Below, piece after piece: positions 57,900-64,000 of a DNA stretch of 64,000 nucleotides (within the stretch, counting starts at the first letter, position 1; every line of letters starts with the position of its first letter). The stretch comes from Micromonospora sp. WMMA1363. Lineage in GTDB: Bacteria > Actinomycetota > Actinomycetes > Mycobacteriales > Micromonosporaceae. The notes under the pieces were generated by a model, which saw nothing but the letters and a program-made list of their open reading frames with translations, did not search any database and had not been told where the DNA came from. Location of the stretch: the NCBI RefSeq assembly GCF_030345795.1, contig NZ_JAUALB010000001.1, positions 5,882,001 to 5,946,000 of the forward strand. Reading direction: 5' to 3'. The position numbers were made by a program, and so were the translations under genes.

Positions 57900-58797
57900 T
57901 GTGAAGTCCCTTCAGTGCAGAGTTGATCATTCTTCTCGACGACTCCTCGTCGAGTGTTCGGTCCACGAGATCGCGCCACGCGAGTTCGTACGCGGCGACC
58001 TCGTCGGGTTTGTGGAGGTACATCGCTCCGGTCAGGGTGTCCACGTACACCAGCGGTGGCTCCAGCAACTCGCTCGTGTGGGGGTCTCGCGGAAAGTCGA
58101 GGAGTGTGAAGGCGCTGGCCATTCCGCCGTGTAGTCCAGCGGCGAACGGCAGGATGCGGATCGAGACTGTCGCCTGGCCCGTCAGGTCGAGCAGGTGCGT
58201 GAACTGATCGGCCATGATCTTTTCGTTGCCCGCGATGCGGTGTAGCACCGATTCGTTGAGGATGACGCTGAGCTGCGGTGCCGGCGGCCGGTGCCGGTGC
58301 AGGAGTGACTGCCGTTCCATCCGGACCCGTACGCGGCGTTCGCTCTCATCCTCGGGGATGTGGCCAGCCGGGACGCGGGTGACCTGCTCGGCGTAGGCCC
58401 TGGTCTGGAGCAGGCCGGGCACCAGCTCGGGCTCGTACTGGCGGATGGCTTCGGCGGAGTCCTCCAGGGAGACGTACAGCCCGAACCATTCCGGCAGCGC
58501 CGTCTCGGTGTAGTCGTGCCACCAGGACTTGCGTCGTCCGTTGCGGGTCTCGGCCGTGAGCGCCAGGAGGAGCTGCACATCCTTCTCGGAGGCTCCGTAC
58601 AGGTCCAGGATCGCTCGGACCTCGTAGTCCCGGAACCGGACTCCCTCGTGTCCCTCTTCCATTCGGCCGAGGGTGGCCCGCGCACGCTGAAGCCGCTGGG
58701 CGGCGACCTCCTGGGTCAAGCCAGCGTGCAGACGCAGCGCCACCAGTCGGCGCCCGATGTAGCGGCGGAGCAGTGCCGATCCAACTGTGTCAGACAA
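57892..58797 (-). CDS. DUF5753 (Scr1-type) XRE regulator, intact
   Basis: This 301-residue regulator is the only complete one of three in the window. The helix-turn-helix (LHAGLTQEVAAQRLQRARAT) is followed by the DUF5753 domain (WWHDYTETALPEWFGLYVSLE, RQYEPELVPGLLQTRAYAEQ, VSIRILPFAAGLHGGMASAF, KPDEVAAYELAWRDL). The start is set by GGGAGG eight bases before a TTG (58795-58797); no ATG or GTG is as well placed. The family behaves as antitoxin-like or developmental regulators paired with DUF397 proteins. Confidence 0.9.
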   Translation of the reverse strand: MSDTVGSALLRRYIGRRLVALRLHAGLTQEVAAQRLQRARATLGRMEEGHEGVRFRDYEVRAILDLYGASEKDVQLLLALTAETRNGRRKSWWHDYTETALPEWFGLYVSLEDSAEAIRQYEPELVPGLLQTRAYAEQVTRVPAGHIPEDESERRVRVRMERQSLLHRHRPPAPQLSVILNESVLHRIAGNEKIMADQFTHLLDLTGQATVSIRILPFAAGLHGGMASAFTLLDFPRDPHTSELLEPPLVYVDTLTGAMYLHKPDEVAAYELAWRDLVDRTLDEESSRRMINSALKGLHND

Positions 58798-58818
58798 CCC
58801 AGCTACCTCCCGAAATTT

Positions 58819-58837
58819 TGGGCGCTTGTTGCGCCCA
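58819..58837 (-). promoter_or_regulatory. inverted repeat in the regulator leader, candidate autoregulatory operator
   Basis: TGGGCGC-N5-GCGCCCA lies 22 bases upstream of the TTG start of the DUF5753 regulator, next to an A/T run that could be its -10 region (GCTAAAAAT on the minus strand). Self-repression at such a site is typical of XRE regulators. Confidence 0.5.
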
Positions 58838-59163
58838 TTTTTAGCACGCTGCGGCGATGCGCGACGACCTGGGTCGGTCCGAAAACGCACCGTCCTTACT
58901 GGTCAGCGCCACATTACGCCGACAAATCTCGGTCAGAATAAAATGGTCCGTTGATTTTTGGGCGGACTAACAGTTCAATGGGGACACCCCCCGCCGTCGG
59001 TCGCCATGAGGGCAGCGGCGGCGGGTGACCCGGGGCGGTGCAGCGGCCATGGCGCTGCTCCGAACCCCTGTGTGTCGCCTCGTCATGCCTGCCGGAGCGG
59101 CCCTGGGGGTGTGGTGGTCGGGCGGGTGTGCTCGGAGGTGCCGCCCGGCCGCCACGACCGGCT
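58838..59163. other. intergenic region before the second IS256 element
   Basis: About 325 bases without a supported gene. It contains an AT-rich patch (58920-58975) with GTCCG and CGGAC arms around TTGATTTTTGG, which may be a second promoter or operator. Nothing else stands out. Confidence 0.45.
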
Positions 59164-60534
59164 GGGACTGTACAAATAACGGCTGATCGACCGATCAAGG
59201 GAGAGACGCCAGATGACGACCGAGACCACCGTGGGACAGCCGGCCGTGGAGCCGGTGGGTGCGGTCACGGATGAGCAGTTGATCGCGATGCTGGTCGATC
59301 GGGCTCGTGGTGACGGGTTGAAGCTGACCGGCGAGGGTGGGCTGCTGCAGCAGCTGACGAAGCGGGTCCTCGAGTCGGCGTTGGATGGGGAGATCACCGA
59401 CCACGTCGGCTACGACAAGCACGACCCGGCGGGTCGGGGTAGCGGGAACACCCGTAACGGCAGCCGGACCAAGACGGTGCTCACCGACGTCGGGCCGGTC
59501 GAGGTGCGGGTCCCACGCGACGCCGCCGGGACGTTCGAGCCGCAGATCGTGCGTAAGCGGCAGCGGCGTCTGACCGGCGTCGACGACATGGTCCTGTCGC
59601 TGTCGGCCAAGGGCCTGACCCACGGCGAGATCGCCGCGCACCTGGCTGAGGTCTACGGCGCTGAGGTGTCGAAGCAGACCATCTCCACGATCACCGACAA
59701 GGTCATGGACGGCATGGCCGAGTGGCAGAACCGGCCCCTGGACCGGGTCTACCCGGTCGTGTTCATCGACGCCATCAACGTCAAGATCAGGGACGGTCAG
59801 GTCGCGAACCGGCCGATCTACCTCGCGATGGCGGTCACCGTCGACGGCCACCGCGACATCCTCGGTATCTGGGCCGGTGACGGCGGCGAGGGCGCCAAGT
59901 ACTGGCTGCACGTGCTCACCGAGTTGAAGAACCGCGGCGTGGCCGACGTGCTGATGCTGGTCTGTGACGGGCTCAAGGGACTGCCGGAGACGGTGGAGAC
60001 GGTGTGGCCGCGCACGATCGTGCAGACGTGTGTGGTGCACCTGCTGCGCAACTCGTTCCGCTACGCCGCCCGGCAGGACTGGGACAAGATCGCCAAAGCG
60101 CTGCGGCCGGTCTACACCGCGGCGACCGAGGACGCCGCCACCGAGCGGTTCCTCGAGTTCGCCGAGGCGTGGGGCCGTAAGTATCCGGCGATCGTGAAGC
60201 TGTGGGAGAACGCGTGGGCGGAGTTCGTGCCGTTCCTCGCCTTCGACGTGGAGATCCGCAAGGTCATCTGCTCCACGAACGCGATCGAGTCCGTCAACGC
60301 CCGTATCCGCAGGGCCGTGCGAGCTCGTGGCCACTTCCCGAACGAGCAGGCCGCACTCAAGTGCGTCTACATGGCCTTGATGAGCCTCGACCCGACCGGA
60401 GCCGGCCGCCGACGCTGGACCATACGCTGGAAAGCACCACTGAACGCCTTCCAGATCGCCTTCGAAGGCCGGCTCACCCCGGCCAACAACTGACCACCTC
60501 AACAACCAAGATCAGCCGTTAACTTGACACTCCC
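59164..60534 (+). mobile_element. IS256-family insertion sequence, 1371 bp
   Basis: Imperfect ends (GGGACTGTACAAATAACGG at 59164; GGGAGTGTCAAGTTAACGG on the opposite strand ending at 60534, both followed by CTGATC) surround one transposase gene. No eight-base target duplication is visible in the flanks. Confidence 0.85.
59213..60493 (+). CDS. IS256-family transposase
   Basis: This 426-residue intact transposase has DDE residues in VVFIDAINVKIRDGQ, DVLMLVCDGLKGLPE and ICSTNAIESVNARIRR. The opening VGYDKHDPAGRGSGNTRNG is the family DNA-binding stretch. It differs at many positions from the 40.4-kb transposase, so the two elements arrived separately. AAGGGAGAGACGCCAG before the ATG provides the binding site. 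Confidence 0.95.
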   Translation: MTTETTVGQPAVEPVGAVTDEQLIAMLVDRARGDGLKLTGEGGLLQQLTKRVLESALDGEITDHVGYDKHDPAGRGSGNTRNGSRTKTVLTDVGPVEVRVPRDAAGTFEPQIVRKRQRRLTGVDDMVLSLSAKGLTHGEIAAHLAEVYGAEVSKQTISTITDKVMDGMAEWQNRPLDRVYPVVFIDAINVKIRDGQVANRPIYLAMAVTVDGHRDILGIWAGDGGEGAKYWLHVLTELKNRGVADVLMLVCDGLKGLPETVETVWPRTIVQTCVVHLLRNSFRYAARQDWDKIAKALRPVYTAATEDAATERFLEFAEAWGRKYPAIVKLWENAWAEFVPFLAFDVEIRKVICSTNAIESVNARIRRAVRARGHFPNEQAALKCVYMALMSLDPTGAGRRRWTIRWKAPLNAFQIAFEGRLTPANN

Positions 60535-60589
60535 TAGTGGCTACGTCGCACCATAATCAGACGGCTTTCGCCTTGCACGGTCCTCGGTA

Positions 60590-61072
60590 TTAGGCGAAAC
60601 GATCACACGACACGAGCCGACTCAAGAAGTCTTCAAAGGATGCAGCTAGACGCCTGACTACTCGGTCTTCGTCGATGTACGCAACGGTGGGGTCACCCTC
60701 ATCACCGGACGCCGAATAGTCGAGCATGACTGCATCATGGCCGGCCGACGGCATGTCACAAATAACAACTCCAATCTCTGGATAACCCCACTCTGCAATC
60801 ATATCGGCGCTACCCAGGCCAGACGTGGAATCAATTCCCCACTCGCCACCTATTCCACGAATCGCGCTAATCTGAATGCGATCAGGAGCCCAGGACGTAC
60901 TGAAGTCGGTCGGATAGCAACGGCGCCGAGGGACCCCCCCGTTGCGCTGAAGCAGCAGCTCAACGTAGCTGCGCGGCAAGCGTACGCCCAAGCTTTCCTC
61001 TGCCTGACGCACCCTGCCAGCATCCAGCTGCGGGCCGGTGTAGTAATCATTATCTTCGAATATCTCGATCAT
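60590..61072 (-). CDS. SUKH (SMI1/KNR4) family immunity protein
   Basis: This 160-residue cytosolic protein has the SUKH opening RQAEESLGVRLPRSYVELLL followed by RNGG, a GIDSTSGLGSADMIAEWGYP middle and the closing ASFEDFLSRLV. SUKH proteins neutralise nuclease toxins of the polymorphic-toxin world by binding them directly. The ATG has GGCGGAG close by. It begins nine bases after the toxin tip, in the usual toxin-then-immunity order. Confidence 0.87.
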   Translation of the reverse strand: MIEIFEDNDYYTGPQLDAGRVRQAEESLGVRLPRSYVELLLQRNGGVPRRRCYPTDFSTSWAPDRIQISAIRGIGGEWGIDSTSGLGSADMIAEWGYPEIGVVICDMPSAGHDAVMLDYSASGDEGDPTVAYIDEDRVVRRLAASFEDFLSRLVSCDRFA

Positions 61073-61081
61073 AACTCCGCC

Positions 61082-61438
61082 CTAACGCGCAGAGAATCCT
61101 CCGGTGTGCCCTGTCTTTGCATGGACGCCTCTCTCGATTAGCTGCATGAGCCCCGCATCTTGGTGATGATGCCACGTGTACCCATCGGGAGTACGATCCA
61201 GCCCAGCCGCTCGGTTGGCGCGGGCGAAGTCTGTAGACCGGTTACCGGACAGCCCAATCCGGACGTCAGGCACATCAGGATGACGCCAGGCCGAGAAGTC
61301 AGGATATCCATTCCGATCGAACGGAACACCAGTCTTCGGATGGCTCCCACCAGCTAGATGCCCATTTCTTGGACAACCGTTGGTGTTGTGCACGAGGACC
61401 GGGGTGTCGCCGGCGAGCACATAGTACGTGTGGGATTT
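61082..61438 (-). pseudogene. orphan C-terminal toxin tip with WHH nuclease domain
   Basis: The frame starts after a stop codon with KSHTYYVLAGDTPVLVHNTN, the junction that normally ends the Hint/RHS part of a polymorphic toxin, and continues into a WHH-type HNH nuclease (GNRSTDFARANRAAG, DGYTWHHHQDAGLMQLIERG, HAKTGHTGG). All delivery and processing domains are absent, so it cannot be secreted from here. It could serve as a cassette for recombination into a full-length toxin, or be a remnant. Confidence 0.8.
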
Positions 61439-61632
61439 TCACCCCGTCACGCAGTGTGACTTACGTTTTCACAGCGTTTCACCCGGCCTTTCGTGGGCGG
61501 CGCCCCGTCAGTGCATCGAAGCTTATCGGTGTTGACGGCGACGGTGACGGCAACCCGAAGAGACTCCCACAGGCGACCCAGGACCATCAGGCCCGCCCAG
61601 GTCGATGCATCGCCCTCGTGTTGCCACCCCCG

Positions 61633-61651
61633 GTATAGCATCCGCTATACT
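61633..61651 (+). promoter_or_regulatory. HigBA promoter/operator: palindrome over the -10 of a leaderless promoter
   Basis: GTATAGC-ATCC-GCTATAC (61633-61650) is a perfect inverted repeat. Its right arm overlaps a TATACT -10 element (61646-61651), and the toxin ATG follows six bases later, so transcripts should start at or near the start codon. TTGCCA at 61621 may be the -35. Binding of the antitoxin here would block transcription. Confidence 0.7.
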
Positions 61652-61657
61652 CCGGGC

Positions 61658-62023
61658 ATGGCTGCTGGCGAGTGGGAGATCTACCTCGTCAACGAGGTAC
61701 AGGAGTGGATCGACAACCTCGATCCACTCACCCACGCCCGCGTCGTGCAAGCCATCGACCTACTCGCCGACGCCGGCCCAGGGCTCGGCCGGCCGCTGGT
61801 CGACACGATCCACAGCTCGGCGATCGCCAACCTCAAAGAGCTGCGCCCCGGCACCGTGCGCATCCTGTTCGCGTTCGACCCGTGGCGCTCCAGCATCCTG
61901 CTCGTCGCCGGAGACAAGACCGGACGCTGGCAGCAGTGGTACACCGAAGCGATCCCCCTGGCCGAGCAACGTTACGAGATCTACCTGAAGGAACGCGCTA
62001 ACGAGGAGGGCCGACAGCCATGA
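61658..62023 (+). CDS. HigB/Gp49-type toxin of a type II toxin-antitoxin system
   Basis: This 121-residue RelE-superfamily protein has WEIYLVNEVQEWIDNLD, RPLVDTIHSSAIANLKELRP, TVRILFAFDPWRSSILLVAG and DKTGRWQQWY, the pattern of phage Gp49-like HigB mRNA interferases. The toxin precedes the antitoxin, as in higBA. It overlaps the antitoxin gene by four bases. Confidence 0.88.
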   Translation: MAAGEWEIYLVNEVQEWIDNLDPLTHARVVQAIDLLADAGPGLGRPLVDTIHSSAIANLKELRPGTVRILFAFDPWRSSILLVAGDKTGRWQQWYTEAIPLAEQRYEIYLKERANEEGRQP

Positions 62024-62337
62024 GCAACTACGCACGCTGGCGCGACATCCGCACCACCCACGTCGAGCGCGCCGGCGGCGAACAGGCCGTCGAAGAAGGC
62101 AAGCAGGAACTCCTCGCCACCGTGGTCGGACACCGCCTCGCCGAGGTACGCCGCGCCCGCGGCCTCACCCAACAGCAGGTCGCCGACCGCATGGGCGTCA
62201 CCAAAGGCCGCGTCTCCCAGATCGAACAAGGCAAAATCTCCGGCCAAGACATCGTCGCCCGCTACGCCGCCGCCCTCGGCGGACGCCTCCACCAAGCCAT
62301 CTACTTCGACGACGGCGACATCGCCGCCATCGCATAG
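62020..62337 (+). CDS. HigA-type XRE antitoxin
   Basis: This 105-residue protein has a charged N-terminal helix region and a Cro/C1 helix-turn-helix (GLTQQQVADRMGVTKGRVSQ, then IEQGKISG). It should neutralise the upstream toxin and repress the shared promoter through the palindrome at 61633. The ATG overlaps the toxin stop (ATGA). Confidence 0.9.
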   Translation: MSNYARWRDIRTTHVERAGGEQAVEEGKQELLATVVGHRLAEVRRARGLTQQQVADRMGVTKGRVSQIEQGKISGQDIVARYAAALGGRLHQAIYFDDGDIAAIA

Positions 62338-62400
62338 CCCCCACTCCACGAGCCTGCCGGGCCAAGATCCGACTGGCTCAAAACTGCTCTACAGGATCAA

Positions 62401-64000
62401 GTGCGCCACGAGGCGCTGTCTTACCGGATAGGGGTGAAAGACCATCTATCTTCCGGCCATCGTAGTGGCTGGTTGAAGCTGGCGGCAGCCTGACCCGCGG
62501 GATGGTGGGGAGGGTGGGAGCAGCCGCGACGAACCCGGGACGGTCCAGCACTACCGGATGGATTGGGTTCGGGGAGCAAGACGGGAAGGCATACGAGAGG
62601 AACCGGTGTCCGAGGCCTCTTCATGTGTAGGCCAGCTCCAACCCGGTGGATTTGGGCTGGTAGGCGGTGCGTATCTGATCATCGCGAGTGGGTGGTCGGG
62701 GAACTCCTGGGAGGTTCTTGATTGCTGGCCTGGGAGGTCACGGTGAAGGTCTACGGCGTAGCCGTGACGATGCCGCAGGGGTACAGCCGGGTGCCTAACC
62801 CGTCGACCGGAAGGCAGTGAACGTGGGAACCGGTCACGTCGCGGTCCCTGAATGCCCGTCCGGCCGGGGCGGAGTATCGGGGATAGACGCGTCGCCCGTC
62901 GAAGGGCGTGGTCGGGGCGGAGCCGCCGTAGTACTCCGAGTTGGGGAAAGCCCAGCGCATGGGGAAGGGCGGCAGTGTGTCAGACAGGGAGAACGCTGCA
63001 ATGTCCGAAGACACGTCGGTGAATACCGGCGTCAGCTGGCCGGACGAGATGCTCGCCCGGGGCTGGTACGGAAGATGCAGGTCAAACTGCACCGTTGGGC
63101 GGGAGACGATCGCTCCCGCCGGTTTACCGATCTGTTCAACCTGGTCTACGACCCGGCGTTCCTCACCGTTGCCTGGCAGCGGGTGAGCACGAACGCCGGA
63201 GCGCGGACCGCCGGGGTCGATCGGGCCACCGTGTCCTACATCGTCCACCGGATCGGGGTGAGCGCGTTCCTCGACCAGGTCCGGGACCTGCTCAAGTCCG
63301 GACAGTTCCGGCCAACGCCGGTGCGGCAGGTGGAGATTCCGAAGGCATCCGGCAAGGTCCGGAGGCTGGGTATCCCCACCGTCACCGACCGCGTGGTCCA
63401 GGCCGCGCTGAAGCTTGTTCTTGAACCGATCTTCGAGGCGGACTTCCTGCCCTGCTCATACGGCTTCCGGCCGATGCGACGGGCGCATGATGCCATCGCG
63501 GAGATCCACGCGTTCACCTCCCGCCCCCGCGACTACGAGTGGATCGTGGAAGCCGACATCGCCGCGTGTTTCGACGAGATCGATCACGTGGCGCTGATGG
63601 ATCGGGTGCGGGCACGCGTCAAGGACAGGAAGACCCTCGCGCTGGTCAAAGCGTTCCTCAAGGCCGGGATCATGACCGGCACCGGCGAACGCCACGACTC
63701 GTGGCGGGGCACCCCGCAAGGCGGGATCTTGTCACCACTGCTGGCCAACATCGCCCTGTCCACGCTGGATGAACACTTCAACCGGCAGTGGAAATCCTTC
63801 GGCGACGGCAACCAGCGGCACCGGCGGCGGGCACGCGGGCTGGCCACCTGGCGGCTCGTGCGCTACGCCGACGACTTCGTCGTGCTCGTCAAAGGCCAAC
63901 AACATCACGCCCAGGCGCTGCTCGATGAGATCGCCCAGGTCATCGCCCCACTCGGGCTACGCCTGGCCGAAGACAAGACCCGCGTGGTGCACATCGACCA
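62401..64000 (+). mobile_element. group II intron, 5' portion, running off the right edge
   Basis: The 5' end fits GUGYG (GTGCG at 62401), followed by a small hairpin GCGCC-ACGA-GGCGC. About 550 bases of GC-rich structured non-coding sequence, including GGTTCGGGGAGCAAGACGGG and further hairpins, precede an intron-encoded reverse transcriptase. Domains V and VI lie beyond the window, so the 3' boundary and the complete class cannot be stated. Confidence 0.75.
63001..64000 (+). CDS. ltrA: group II intron reverse transcriptase/maturase, partial, apparent frameshift near the start
   Basis: The reverse transcriptase frame covers KLHRWAGDDRSRRFTDLFNL, IPKASGKVRRLGIPTVTDRV, CSYGFRPMRRAHDAI, ADIAACFDEIDH, TPQGGILSPLLANIAL and the catalytic YADD in RYADDFVVLVK, and is open to the window edge. 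The natural-looking start (MSEDTSVNTGVSWPDEMLAR at 63001) is in a different frame; one extra G in the GGGG run at 63058-63061 would join them. As written, translation of the domain must start at ATG 62958 or 63075, giving a foreign or shortened N-terminus. Confidence 0.88.

Noticed and set aside
61447..61641. Minus-strand frame (QHEGDASTWAGLMVLGRLWE) between the toxin tip and HigB
   Set aside because: It reads like protein but has no clear start signal or known family, and it overlaps the HigBA promoter. It may be a remnant; not called.
62751..63248. 165-codon minus-strand frame within the group II intron
   Set aside because: It lies opposite structured intron RNA and the start of the reverse transcriptase; no binding site or motif.

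Overview
The window is high-GC actinobacterial chromosome. Codon use, ClgR/PspA/PspM, a Mrp antiporter operon, Lhr and the many DUF5753 (Scr1-type) regulators paired with DUF397 proteins point to a Micromonosporaceae member, probably Micromonospora or a close relative. This is inferred from gene content only.

Positions 1 to about 36.1 kb are ordinary chromosome with dense, mostly intact genes. They comprise ftsK; an SMR exporter behind a guanidine-III-like leader; an ornithine cyclodeaminase homologue; the run rimO-pgsA-cinA-clgR-pspA-pspM, the last three being the envelope-stress module; a very large multicopper-oxidase-like protein with fibronectin domains that has lost its copper ligands; a Nei-type glycosylase; a SAM hydrolase; the giant helicase Lhr; the operon mrpA(B)CDEFG; a secreted M28 aminopeptidase; two CNNM/CBS membrane proteins; a Spo0M-like protein; a LysE exporter; and an oxidase-acetyltransferase fusion divergent from a MocR regulator.

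From about 36.2 kb to the end the window is a mobile-element-rich accessory region. It holds elements of the IS3, IS256 (two), IS1380 (one whole with a 4-bp target duplication, one truncated) and IS5 (one plus an almost identical inverted 883-bp pair) families, IS remnants and the 5' part of a group II intron. Between them lie truncated amide-use genes (permease and acetamidase), three DUF5753/DUF397 loci in different states of decay, and several small competition or defence modules: a secreted lectin-like protein, a secreted NucA/NucB-like nuclease and a possible Nin-like inhibitor (45.4-49.8 kb); a compact ATP-grasp RiPP cluster with precursor, ligase and PIMT-type methyltransferase (53.1-55.6 kb); an orphan WHH nuclease toxin tip with its SUKH immunity gene (60.6-61.4 kb); and a HigBA-type toxin-antitoxin pair with an operator palindrome on a leaderless promoter (61.6-62.3 kb).

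The most interesting items are the lectin/nuclease/inhibitor set, the RiPP cluster, the copper-ligand-less multicopper oxidase and the guanidine-III-like leader with a degenerate first stem. All functional assignments rest on reading motifs by eye; no database search was run.
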